Assembly (NCBI RefSeq): GCF_000188055.2
Contig: NZ_AEUZ02000001.1
Span: forward strand, 1,440,001-1,504,000
Reading direction: 5' to 3'
Length of the DNA: 64,000 nucleotides
Source of the DNA: Streptococcus urinalis 2285-97
Lineage (GTDB): Bacteria > Bacillota > Bacilli > Lactobacillales > Streptococcaceae
Shown here: piece after piece, positions 47,445 through 55,493 of the stretch
Layout of the letters: each line of letters starts with the position of its first letter
Numbering within the stretch: position 1 is the stretch's first letter
Program-made: the position numbers and the translations under genes
The notes under the pieces: generated by a model
Database searches by the model: none
The model's input: only the letters and a program-made list of their open reading frames with translations
Told to the model about the DNA's origin: nothing

Positions 47445-47709
47445 CAGAGAGTGCAGTTACATTGCCCTCTAGGATATCTTGATGTCCAAGTAAAATCTCC
47501 TTTTTCAAATCTTCAAAGGCGATTTGATACTGAGATTCTGTTAGATCACTAGAAACGAATTCTTTTGCATCAACTGCCCCTGTCGCAATTTTGCGGAGAG
47601 CCGCATTGAAAACATCAGAAAGAGTTAGCTTTTCATCTGCTAGAATTGCTTTGGTTTGTTGGTAAAAGGCAGAATCTGCTCTAAAATTGACTGGTTGAGT
47701 ATTTGCCAT
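47416..47709 (-). CDS. RelB/DinJ-family antitoxin
   Basis: A 97-residue protein with an N-terminal ribbon-helix-helix (TQPVNFRADSAFYQQTKAILADEKLTLSDVFNAALRKIA, about 3-41) as in RelB/DinJ antitoxins. The C-terminal helical tail (SQYQIAFEDLKKEIL) would neutralise the toxin. It precedes the toxin in the operon. Confidence 0.82.
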   Translation of the reverse strand: MANTQPVNFRADSAFYQQTKAILADEKLTLSDVFNAALRKIATGAVDAKEFVSSDLTESQYQIAFEDLKKEILLGHQDILEGNVTALSDVRKEFGLD

Positions 47710-47775
47710 AATAAAGACCTCTTTTGTAAAGATGATTTGTATTTACACTTTATCAAACTTCTCTTTATACGTCAA

Positions 47776-49368
47776 CTAAAAACTTAGGATGCCTCTCTCA
47801 TCATAGACACTACCTTCATCACCTTGGTGGCGAATACAACGGTCAAGCCCCATGATAAGAGCCACAATACCGTCAATCTTCTCAACGGATTTTTCCTTGT
47901 CTGGCTTGATATTGCCAGCAGGGTCTTGTCGCATAACCACGTTTTGTCCCATCCATTTGAGAACTGGATGACCTCCGTGTTGGATTTTCCCTTCCATCAT
48001 GAGCTTGTAAAGTTCCTTGGATGGTGGACTCATATCCTTATAGCCTTGTCCAAAAGGCACCATGGTTAAGCCCATTCCCTCAAGATTCTGAACCATCTGG
48101 GTCGCATTCCAGCGGTCATAGGCAATCTCCTTGATGTGGTAGGTTTCAGAGAGGTGTTCAATAAAGGCTTCGATGAAACCATAGTGAACAACGTTTCCTT
48201 CGGTTGTCTTGATGTAGCCCTGCTTTTCCCAAACATCATATAAGACGTGGTCACGGCGACATCTCAACTCCAAAGTATCCTCTGGCAACCAAAAGAAGGG
48301 CAATATAATATAGTTCTCCTCACTATGTCGTGGTGGGAAAACCAAGACAAAGGCTGTAATGTCAGATGTGCTCGATAAGTCAAGCCCTGCGTAGCAATCT
48401 CGCCCCCTAAGAGCCTCATAATCTATTGGGACGTTACCTTTTGCATAGACATGTTCAGGTATCCAAGCCACACTGGAACTCGTCCACATATTGAGACGGA
48501 GCTGCTTAAAGACGTTCTCCTCTGCTGGGTTATCAAGTGCCTGTTGGTAGGCTTCACGAACACGGTCAATCCCAATCGTGTGACCAAGTGAGGGGTTAGC
48601 TTTCAGCCAGTTGGCTTCGTCATTCCAATCATCTTCATCAGATAATCCATACACGACTGGATAAAAGGACGTGTCCTTCTTTCGACCTTTAAGAATGTCA
48701 AGTGCCTTGGTATGGAGTTCATAACAGATGGAGTTTTTATCTGTTCCAGCTGTTGTGATGATGAAAAAGAGGGGTTGTTCCCTAGCGTCACCTGAACCTT
48801 TGGTCAAGACATCATAGAGATGGCGATTGGGTTGGGCATGGATTTCGTCAAAGACTAGTCCAGACACGTTGAGTCCGTGTTTGGTTCCTGTCTCAGCTGA
48901 GAGGACTTGATAGAAACCAGCGTTTGAATAGTTGACTATCCGCTTGGTTGCTCCCATAATCTTGGAGCGTTTTTCAAGTGGTCGGCTCATGAGAACCATC
49001 TGTTTAGCAACGTCAAATACAATAGAGGCTTGGTTGCGGTCACAAGCAGCACCATAAACTTCCGCACTGGCCTCATTATCAGCGTAAAGTAGATAAAGAG
49101 CAATTGCCGCGGCGAGTTCAGACTTGCCATTTTTCTTTGGTATCTCGATATAGGCTGTTAGAAACTGACGGTTACCATCTTCCTTCACTATCCCAAAGAG
49201 GTCACGAACAATCTGCTCTTGCCACGGCAACAAATCAAACTTCTTACCTGCCCACTTGCCCTTGGTGTGGGCAAGGTTATTGATAAAAGTCACTGCCCTA
49301 TCTGCCTTTGACTTGTCGTAATGAGAAGTCGGAAGCATAATAGGACTTGGTTCATAATGATAGGTCAG
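47776..49368 (-). CDS. terL: terminase large subunit, probable CTG start
   Basis: The 520 residues from the first ATG (49338) contain the ATPase (YIEIPKKNGKSELAAAIALYLL, Walker A-like about 66; FDEIHAQPNRHLYDVL as Walker B) and the RNase H-like nuclease (GLDLSSTSDITAFVLVFP, about 316). That ATG has no ribosome site. Ten codons upstream a CTG (49366-49368) stands 6 bases after AGGAGG and overlaps the terS stop as CTGA, in the place where ATGA is usual. The added residues TYHYEPSPI then give the typical N-terminus. A start at CTG yields 530 residues. Confidence 0.85.
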   Translation of the reverse strand: MTYHYEPSPIMLPTSHYDKSKADRAVTFINNLAHTKGKWAGKKFDLLPWQEQIVRDLFGIVKEDGNRQFLTAYIEIPKKNGKSELAAAIALYLLYADNEASAEVYGAACDRNQASIVFDVAKQMVLMSRPLEKRSKIMGATKRIVNYSNAGFYQVLSAETGTKHGLNVSGLVFDEIHAQPNRHLYDVLTKGSGDAREQPLFFIITTAGTDKNSICYELHTKALDILKGRKKDTSFYPVVYGLSDEDDWNDEANWLKANPSLGHTIGIDRVREAYQQALDNPAEENVFKQLRLNMWTSSSVAWIPEHVYAKGNVPIDYEALRGRDCYAGLDLSSTSDITAFVLVFPPRHSEENYIILPFFWLPEDTLELRCRRDHVLYDVWEKQGYIKTTEGNVVHYGFIEAFIEHLSETYHIKEIAYDRWNATQMVQNLEGMGLTMVPFGQGYKDMSPPSKELYKLMMEGKIQHGGHPVLKWMGQNVVMRQDPAGNIKPDKEKSVEKIDGIVALIMGLDRCIRHQGDEGSVYDERGILSF

Positions 49369-49838
49369 AGAATACCTCCTAGCAAAACTTCCATCTCATC
49401 ACCATTACCAACCTCTGCATCCATAGTCGCCAAACGGTTACGGGCTGAGGGGGTCAGACCGAACTGTTCACAGAACTTTAACATAATTTTTAGGTTCGTT
49501 TGACTAATGGATACTTGTGGAACTTGTTGGAGGTAACCATTAGGAGTTTTGATAATCGAACCATGCTTGGATAAAAATTCTTCTGCTTCCTTCCAACGAG
49601 CATAGGCTTGGCAATACCCGGCAAAGGCCGTCATGTCCATCTCCGTTAATAGACCCATCTGTTCTAGAATTTTACCCATCCGTTTCCATTCCTTCTTGGC
49701 ATCGTCTTCGAGCCACTGTGGGCAACGTGGGGCTTTCTGTTTGGGTTTAACCTCATTTGATGGTAGAGGCCGCTTTCCAGGATTTCCTTCAAGTATTTTC
49801 AAATTGGTAGGCTTTGGTTTTCGCCCTCTAACTGCCAC
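49365..49838 (-). CDS. terS: P27-family terminase small subunit
   Basis: A 157-residue protein of the P27 family (VRGRKPKPTNLKILEGNPGKRPL start; EMDMTAFAGYCQAYARWKEAEEFL; LKFCEQFGLTPSARNRL). The GTG start at 49838 is chosen because AGGAGGTGAG lies 7 bases before; the open frame goes back to 49859. It recognises the packaging site and works with TerL. Confidence 0.88.
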   Translation of the reverse strand: MAVRGRKPKPTNLKILEGNPGKRPLPSNEVKPKQKAPRCPQWLEDDAKKEWKRMGKILEQMGLLTEMDMTAFAGYCQAYARWKEAEEFLSKHGSIIKTPNGYLQQVPQVSISQTNLKIMLKFCEQFGLTPSARNRLATMDAEVGNGDEMEVLLGGIL

Positions 49839-49885
49839 GGTCTCACCTCCTTTTTTCACAAGAAAAAGGCTTCAACAGAAACCTT

Positions 49886-50335
49886 TTAGTTCTTAACAAC
49901 ACTTTCAATCTCTTCACGAGATAACTTAACACTAGGTTCTAAGTTATGGTAATGACGTTCATCTTCAAAAATATCAATGTCCGTTTTTGCAGTAGGACTA
50001 GTCATTAAGCTCAAAACCTCATCGTGTGATAAGGGGACGGCTTTCTCATCACTATCAAAAACGTACCCATTGTACCCCTGTCTCAGATAGTTGTAGAGGC
50101 CTTGAATAAAGCCTTCACGGTCAATCTCAACCTTGACTACATAATCAATCCCATATAAAACATTCAAGCTCTGCCCATTGTCCCAAGAGACAATGAGTGA
50201 ACCAATATCATCCACATCAAGTACCGTGCCAAGCGTCCCTACTGGAACTGGGCGAGGGTCGTCCATATGAACAAGTCTTACCCTTGTTCCATTTGGATAG
50301 GACAATTTGATTCGTTTCAAAAGTTTGTCGTTCAT
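49886..50335 (-). CDS. DUF4314-domain protein
   Basis: A 149-residue protein. The first about 70 residues fit DUF4314, a small SH3-like barrel (YPNGTRVRLVHMDDPRPVPVGTLG, VLDVDDIGSLIVSWDNGQSLNV). The rest (EIDREGFIQGLYNYLRQGYNG onward) is an additional region I do not recognise. It lies 1 base after the 83-aa gene, in the packaging-side operon. Function unknown. Confidence 0.72.
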   Translation of the reverse strand: MNDKLLKRIKLSYPNGTRVRLVHMDDPRPVPVGTLGTVLDVDDIGSLIVSWDNGQSLNVLYGIDYVVKVEIDREGFIQGLYNYLRQGYNGYVFDSDEKAVPLSHDEVLSLMTSPTAKTDIDIFEDERHYHNLEPSVKLSREEIESVVKN

Positions 50336-50336
50336 T

Positions 50337-50588
50337 TTATGCTCCTATTGTTTCAAATGCCCATTTGACTGCGTTACCTTGGTCTTGGAAGTTTCCTTCT
50401 TCTTGGTAAATGCGGTCAAATTTTCTTTCAAAATGGCTGAAGTGGTCAAGGCTGTCTGTTGTTTCGTAAATATCTACACTAACGCCTTTGTAACCTGTGT
50501 AGGCAACAATCACCCAATCCTTGTAAGGAATGATACTTGCGGTTGCTTGGTAGTAGCCGTGAAGTCTTTCAAGTGTTGCGGTTGTCAT
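50337..50588 (-). CDS. small hypothetical phage protein with conserved leader
   Basis: An 83-residue protein (LERLHGYYQATASIIPYKDWVIVAYTG, SLDHFSHFERKFDRIYQEEG, ending NAVKWAFETIGA). No recognised family. GAGGAG precedes the ATG. Its 64-base leader matches, without gaps, that of the DUF6900 pseudogene at 56282-56464, suggesting shared regulation. Confidence 0.65.
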   Translation of the reverse strand: MTTATLERLHGYYQATASIIPYKDWVIVAYTGYKGVSVDIYETTDSLDHFSHFERKFDRIYQEEGNFQDQGNAVKWAFETIGA

Positions 50589-50652
50589 GGTTTTGTTCTC
50601 CTCTTCTTTTGTTGGTTACATATTACCTCTAAAGGAGACTGATATCCAGTTA
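50589..50652 (-). promoter_or_regulatory. 64-nt leader element, copy 1
   Basis: On the minus strand this begins TAACTGGATA, has a small hairpin (CTCCTTTAGAGG) running into GGTAATAT, and ends with AAGAGGAG before the ATG at 50588. It is the same length and phase as copy 2 at 56465-56528. Confidence 0.55.
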
Positions 50653-50672
50653 ATTCTGCTTATTTTTACAAA

Positions 50673-51941
50673 TTATTTCGGAACTTTTTGGGCTTCTAAA
50701 ATAGCTCTGCCAATGGCATAAACAACAGTAACGGTCACCCCATTTCCAGCTTGTTTGTAGAGCTAGGCATCTGAGTTAACTGCTTCAGCTTTTTCAAACA
50801 AGTCATCTGAAAAGCCTTGGAGCCTGAAACATTCTCGTGGGGTGAGCCTTCTGATTTTAACCACTCGACCGTTCCAGACAACCGCTCCCATCTGTCCACC
50901 ACAGGAAAGGTTATGAGCGATGCCTTTTCCTACCCTTGCTCGCCTAGTAGGTGATGCTGGGTAGGACAGGTCAACGGAGTCACCAACCTCTGCGACTTGG
51001 TAGCCCTGCTTTGTCCCATTTCTGACCTTGATACCTTCAAGAACACCATGGCGGTCTTGAGAAGTCAGAGTAAACATTGGCTCATCCTGTTCCTTGAGTC
51101 GTCGTCCATTTTGACGTTTGATGACTCTATCTGGTGTCAAAATTGGTTGAACCTCAAGGACACCTGAGTTCATTGCAGTCCGTTTTGTAGCTCCTGATGT
51201 ATAGCGTGCCGTGATGTACCTTGCTTCATCAGTTAACTTAGGCTCTGTTAGTGACTGGTCAATCAGATAAAGACCTGTCTTAGCTCCTAGTCCCCCACCC
51301 TCACCAACAAGGGTTGTGGCAATGCCACTAGGGTCGTAGACACGGTAGCTTTGCATACCACCTACAAGTTGCTTAAGATAGCTACCGCCTTCTCCACTGA
51401 GAGGTAATACTTGTCGTCGACCTCGACTTCTAAGATGTCCGAGAGTGTAGATGCGTTCTCGGTTTTGGGGAACACCGTAGTCTTTTGAGTTGAACACTTG
51501 CCATTCAAGGTCGTACCCTGCTTCATCCAAGATAGAGAGATAATCGAGATAATCTCGTCCCCCGCCACTTGATAGAAGTCCCTTAACATTTTCAAGGAGA
51601 ACCCATTCGGGTTTATCTTCTTCTTTTTGGCTTTTGATGAGCTCAACAAATGTAAAAAAGAGTCCACTTCGATCACCGTATAGGCCGGCTCGCTTTCCTG
51701 CGATAGACACATTTTGACAAGGGCTTCCCGCAGTCCATAAATCTGCTTTTGGAAGTTGTGTGGGGTCAATGCTTGTGATGTCGTCATGAAACCATTCTCC
51801 TTCTGTATCGTACATTGCTTCATAGGATTTCCGTGCAAACTTATCCTTTTCACAGTAACCAAGGCAGGTCATACCTGCCAACTCCAACCCACGACGAAAG
51901 CCACCCACTCCTGAAAAGAAATCAAGAAAGGTTAAGGTCAT
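50673..51941 (-). pseudogene. m5C DNA methyltransferase with premature stop before motif X
   Basis: This encodes a cytosine-5 methyltransferase with motif I FFSGVGGFRRGLE, motif IV GSPCQNVS with catalytic Cys (about 74), motif VI LLENVKG, motif VIII QNRERIY and RLTPRECFRLQGF. Translation stops at TAG 50763-50765 after NSDA (392 residues). The same frame continues LYKQAGNGVTVTVVYAIGRA, which is motif X, and ends at TAA 50673. Relatives have Gln at the stop position, so CAG to TAG is likely. Motif X helps bind SAM; activity is probably lost or reduced. It overlaps the HNH gene by 4 bases. Confidence 0.85.
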
Positions 51942-52528
51942 GCAATCACCTCACTTTTATTCACTAAAGAATACGCTTGATACTTCACGCAAATTGATTC
52001 AACTTTATGTCGAAGCCACATTGGTGCTTGAGGGACATCATTATATCGACCATATTCACCAAAGAGTAGTTCCATACCGACATTTCTAGCTTGTGTAGCC
52101 TCTAAAAATGTATCGTAATAACCAAGATGGACCTCCTGCTGAGATATTTTTATTCTTGCACGATATTTATTTCTCGGTCGATAAAAGCTAACCCCCGTAA
52201 CTCCAGACGTGTTATTTACTTGCAGTCCTTGATTAATTTGATTTTGCTGATGAGTACAAAACCTAATATTTTCAGAGCGATTATCCAATGTATCAAGGTT
52301 GATATGGTCTACTTCTAAACCTTCCCTATGTCCAAATAAATAACGATGAAGATAATTGCCTCTTGTACAAATAATGTACGATTTAGAATCTTCATCGTTA
52401 TTTTTATTTCGATAAAAGTTTACATCTGCAATCTTTGAAAAGTTTTCCTTATCAAAAATAAACTGTGTTCCATCTTTTAAAGTTCCTGTACCAACAGAGC
52501 CTATAAATGAATATTGAACATTAGACAT
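51938..52528 (-). CDS. HNH/AP2-domain homing-type endonuclease
   Basis: A 196-residue protein with an HNH_3 motif (EVDHINLDTLDNRSENIRFCT, about 71-91) followed by an AP2 DNA-binding domain (GVTGVSFYRPRNKYRARIKIS, then LGYYDTFLEATQARN). This order is typical of free-standing homing endonucleases in phages. It is wedged between two methyltransferase genes with 1- and 4-base overlaps. It looks more AT-rich than its flanks, suggesting later insertion. Confidence 0.88.
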   Translation of the reverse strand: MSNVQYSFIGSVGTGTLKDGTQFIFDKENFSKIADVNFYRNKNNDEDSKSYIICTRGNYLHRYLFGHREGLEVDHINLDTLDNRSENIRFCTHQQNQINQGLQVNNTSGVTGVSFYRPRNKYRARIKISQQEVHLGYYDTFLEATQARNVGMELLFGEYGRYNDVPQAPMWLRHKVESICVKYQAYSLVNKSEVIA

Positions 52529-53781
52529 CAGGATGCCCCCTTCTGTAACAATGCTTCATCAAAACTAATCGTTTCTCCCTCTCGAATTACAGTTACGTTA
52601 GCTTCACCAGTCGACTCCATGTAGCGTTTGACAATGACATCCACAAACTTTTCATCAAGCTCAATGCCATAACAGACTCGACCAGTCTGATCTGCTGCCA
52701 TGAGGGTTGACCCTGAACCAAGAAAGGGATCAAGGACAAGTGTCCCTCGCATGGATGAGTTTTGGATAGGATATGCCATAAGCTGAATCGGCTTCATGGT
52801 TGGGTGGTCTTTACTAGACTTGGGACGGTCATATTCCCAGATAGTTGTCTGCTTACGGTCACTGAACCATTGGTGTCTTCCCTTTTGTCGCCAACCAAAG
52901 AGGCAGGGTTCATGTTGCCATTGGTAGGGACTGCGTCCTAGAACCAGTGAGTTCTTTTTCCAAATGCAACAACCGCTCAGATAGAAACCAGCGTCCTTAA
53001 AGGCCTTACGGAAATTCAGCCCTTCCGTATCCGCATGGAAAACATAGATTGAAGCATCAGCTTCCATGTGACTTTCCACTTGCGTGAACATGTCATAGAG
53101 GAACTGGTAGAAATCACCGTCCGACATATTGTCATTTTGAATTTTACCTGCCGTCTTTTCAACATCGCAATTATACGGCGGGTCTGTCACAACAAGATTG
53201 ACTTTCTTATCACCTAGTAGTTGGTCGTAGGTTTCTACCTTAGTGGAATCACCACAAATGACTCGGTGTTTTCCGAGTTGCCAGATGTCCCCACGTCTTG
53301 CGACCGTTGGTTTCTTCAGCTCCTCCTCCACATCAAAGTCATCTTCAGACAAGTCCTTGTCATGGACATTGGAGAGAATATCATCAATCTCTGGTGGTTC
53401 AAAGCCCGTCAGGTCAAGGTTGAAGTCTGACTCTTGCAAGTCCAAAAGCAAGTCTGCTAGAAGCTGGTCATCCCATTGACCAGTAATTTTATTGAGGGCA
53501 ATATTCAGTGCCTTTTCATCTTCCTTGGACAGAGAGACAATGACACACTTAGCCGTTTCATACTTGAGGTCTTTAAGAACCGTCAAACGTTGATGTCCAC
53601 CAATGACCGTCAAATCTTCGTTGACAATGATGGGGTCTACATAGCCAAACTTGAGTAGGCTTTGTTTAATCTTTTCGTACTCCTTATCACCCTTCTTCAA
53701 TTTCTTTCGAGGGTTATAAGAAGCAGGTTTTAAGTCACTTAGGGGAAGTTCCTTAATCTCCATGTTGGGTTGCGTTATCAT
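52528..53781 (-). CDS. ParB-N domain fused to N4/N6 DNA methyltransferase
   Basis: A 417-residue fusion. The ParB/sulfiredoxin-like N-domain (LSDLKPASYNPRKK, about 12-25; VIGGHQRLTVLKDL, about 58-71) precedes a DNA methyltransferase (NLVVTDPPYNCDV, catalytic DPPY about 200; LVLDPFLGSGSTLMAA, SAM-binding about 351). Such fusions in phages modify phage DNA, probably to escape restriction. No matching restriction enzyme is nearby. AAGGAG precedes ATG 53781, which overlaps the zinc-finger gene by 29 bases. Confidence 0.92.
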   Translation of the reverse strand: MITQPNMEIKELPLSDLKPASYNPRKKLKKGDKEYEKIKQSLLKFGYVDPIIVNEDLTVIGGHQRLTVLKDLKYETAKCVIVSLSKEDEKALNIALNKITGQWDDQLLADLLLDLQESDFNLDLTGFEPPEIDDILSNVHDKDLSEDDFDVEEELKKPTVARRGDIWQLGKHRVICGDSTKVETYDQLLGDKKVNLVVTDPPYNCDVEKTAGKIQNDNMSDGDFYQFLYDMFTQVESHMEADASIYVFHADTEGLNFRKAFKDAGFYLSGCCIWKKNSLVLGRSPYQWQHEPCLFGWRQKGRHQWFSDRKQTTIWEYDRPKSSKDHPTMKPIQLMAYPIQNSSMRGTLVLDPFLGSGSTLMAADQTGRVCYGIELDEKFVDVIVKRYMESTGEANVTVIREGETISFDEALLQKGAS

Positions 53782-54208
53782 TCCTTACTCCTTTTCTAAA
53801 TCGATAATCAATGTAACAAGGGTGTCCACAGAACTTCCTTGTTGGATTGGCATAGGATAAAAAAGACCTGTTACAGTTGTGACAAGTCAATTCATCGTAC
53901 GCAGTTTTAGTTTTATCGTGTTGGCTTTGATTGTCTCTCCACCAAATCGCTCGGCAGCTATTTGAGCAGAACTTTTTAGGTCTGCCTTGGACAGCATGGT
54001 GTAACTTTTTCAGGCAGGTCTTACAATAAATATGTTCTCCTTCATCAAGCTGATACTTGACGAACTGCCCCATTCCTTTTAACTCTGGGTGTCTACGACA
54101 ATATTGCTTGACCGAACCAAGAGACAGATTTAACATTTGAGCAATGGTACCATAGCCAAATCCATCTCGCCTAAGTTTCCAAATGTCTCGACGCTGATTA
54201 TCGTTCAT
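53753..54208 (-). CDS. HTH plus double zinc-finger protein (phage regulator, copy 2)
   Basis: A 151-residue paralogue of the protein at 29913-30314. It has an N-terminal HTH (RRDIWKLRRDGFGYGTIAQMLNLSLGSVKQYCRR, about 5-38). Two zinc fingers follow: CKTCLKK with FCSNSCRAIWW (about 62-90) and CHNCNR with FCGHPCY (about 110-132). The shared WW after the first finger and SYANPxRKxC in the second show common origin. It could be a regulator of the packaging/modification operon it begins. Confidence 0.75.
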   Translation of the reverse strand: MNDNQRRDIWKLRRDGFGYGTIAQMLNLSLGSVKQYCRRHPELKGMGQFVKYQLDEGEHIYCKTCLKKLHHAVQGRPKKFCSNSCRAIWWRDNQSQHDKTKTAYDELTCHNCNRSFLSYANPTRKFCGHPCYIDYRFRKGVRNDNATQHGD

Positions 54209-54477
54209 TTTTTTTCCTCCAAGAACTAAAAATGATTGATTTCTCTATTTTTCATGTATTTACCCCTTCAAAAACAGGCTAAAACTGACACTAGCAAACG
54301 ATACTTACCCTGCTAGAAAGATTGACACCATAATGGTTCAATGCACTTTTTATCTATTTTCAGTATGCCCCTAACGAATTTTGCGAAAATGCACGTTTGA
54401 GGGGGCGTCGGTCTTAGTTTCCCAAGAGTTTAGAGATTTCATCCTCCCTACCCCTCTTCTATCCCCCTTCTTTTTGG
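54209..54477. other. non-coding stretch; cos-site candidate
   Basis: No gene is seen. The block TGAGGGGGCGTCGGTC (about 54400-54415) next to GCGAAAATGCACG is unusually G-rich for this genome. It lies in the interval between the HNH nuclease and terminase genes, where cos sites of HNH/P27-type phages usually are. Assignment is inference. Confidence 0.35.
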
Positions 54478-54506
54478 TTGCAAATGTTAAACATTAGTGA
54501 TACAAT
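54478..54506 (+). promoter_or_regulatory. promoter with palindromic operator for the second TA pair
   Basis: TTGCAA (54478-54483), a 17-base spacer, then TACAAT (54501-54506). The spacer begins with a perfect palindrome AATGTT-A-AACATT (54483-54495), well placed for autorepression by the ribbon-helix-helix antitoxin. GTAGGAGG precedes the ATG at 54533. Confidence 0.75.
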
Positions 54507-54532
54507 TAAAGAAACTGTAGGAGGATACTAAA

Positions 54533-54814
54533 ATGGCTAAAACAGCTAACATTAATCTACGCATTGAACCCAGTACAAAAGCTCAAGCTGAATCTCTCTT
54601 TGGTAGCTTTGGTATTTCTGTTACTGACGCTATCAACATTTTTCTCAATACTTCTATCATGGAGGGCGGGTTCCCTTTTCAGATTAAACAACCTCGTTAC
54701 AACCGAGAGACTGAACTTGCCATGGAAGAAGCACGCCAAATCATGGAAGGAAAAGTAACTACTAAATCCTATGCTTCTGTATCAGACCTAATGGCTGATC
54801 TAAATGAGGACTAA
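54533..54814 (+). CDS. RelB/DinJ-family antitoxin
   Basis: A 93-residue DinJ-type antitoxin with ribbon-helix-helix (KTANINLRIEPSTKAQAESLFGSFGISVTDAINIFLNTSI, about 2-41) followed by a helical tail. It is transcribed opposite to the surrounding late genes, from its own promoter. It precedes the YafQ toxin by 3 bases. Confidence 0.9.
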   Translation: MAKTANINLRIEPSTKAQAESLFGSFGISVTDAINIFLNTSIMEGGFPFQIKQPRYNRETELAMEEARQIMEGKVTTKSYASVSDLMADLNED

Positions 54815-54817
54815 GTT

Positions 54818-55090
54818 ATGTTACAACTCGTTACGACCAATCAATTCCGTAAAGATGTCAAGCGTGCAAAAAAGCGTGGACTCAACCTCAAGAAATTAGA
54901 AGCCGTGTTGGACCCATTACAGAAGGAAGAAACTCTCGATGAAAAACACAGAGACCATGCCCTTGTTGGAAATTATATGGGATTTAGAGAGTGCCACATT
55001 GAACCTGACTGGCTTTTAGTTTATGCCATAGATAAGGGACAACTTATTCTGACAGCATCAAGAACTGGTTCTCACTCCGACTTATTCTAA
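54818..55090 (+). CDS. YafQ-family ribosome-dependent mRNA interferase toxin
   Basis: A 90-residue YafQ toxin (TTNQFRKDVKRAKKRGLNL; LDEKHRDHALVGNYMGFRECHIEPDWLLVY; ending RTGSHSDLF with the conserved catalytic-type His near the C-terminus). It cuts mRNA on the ribosome when not bound by its antitoxin. It is a moron-like module on the strand opposite to its neighbours. Confidence 0.9.
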   Translation: MLQLVTTNQFRKDVKRAKKRGLNLKKLEAVLDPLQKEETLDEKHRDHALVGNYMGFRECHIEPDWLLVYAIDKGQLILTASRTGSHSDLF

Positions 55091-55095
55091 CTCAT

Positions 55096-55129
55096 CAAAG
55101 TCACTTTATGCGAGTGGCTTTTTTCTTAT
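55096..55129 (+). terminator. terminator of the TA operon
   Basis: GTCACT / AGTGGC (one G-T pair) with a 7-base loop and T6 on the plus strand, between convergent toxin and HNH genes. Confidence 0.7.
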
Positions 55130-55132
55130 GGT

Positions 55133-55492
55133 TCAATATCTATAAACTTGATATCGGTCAGTCGTCTTGGTCTTTCTATCGTGACAAGATTTACAGAGAG
55201 CTTGCCAGTTGGATTGATTCCAAAAAAGATCTTGGTCTCCTCGGTGAGGAATGATGTGGTCAACCACCATTGCCTTGGTTAACCTTCCTTTAGCTTGACA
55301 ATAGACACAAAGTGGATGCACCTTGAGGTAACGAAGCCGTGCCTTATTCCAGCGAGCGTTATAACCCTTGGCTTTGGTTGATTTGACATCCAGTACGTAG
55401 TTACTTTTGTGGTCATCACAGTATTTGTTTCCATAGGACACAAGATTCGGGCAACCGTTCTGCTTACAAGGGGTGCTTGGTCGACGTGGCAT
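55133..55492 (-). CDS. phage HNH endonuclease
   Basis: A 119-residue HNH nuclease with an N-terminal zinc-binding segment (PCKQNGCPNLVSYGNKYCDDH), and HNH motif CVYCQAKGRLTKAMVVDHIIPHRGD to LCKSCHDRKT (about 63-108). In HNH/P27-type phages this protein assists terminase in cutting cos. Here the methyltransferase segment separates it from terS. The ATG lies 1 base after the metK stop. Confidence 0.9.
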   Translation of the reverse strand: MPRRPSTPCKQNGCPNLVSYGNKYCDDHKSNYVLDVKSTKAKGYNARWNKARLRYLKVHPLCVYCQAKGRLTKAMVVDHIIPHRGDQDLFWNQSNWQALCKSCHDRKTKTTDRYQVYRY

Positions 55493-55493
55493 C

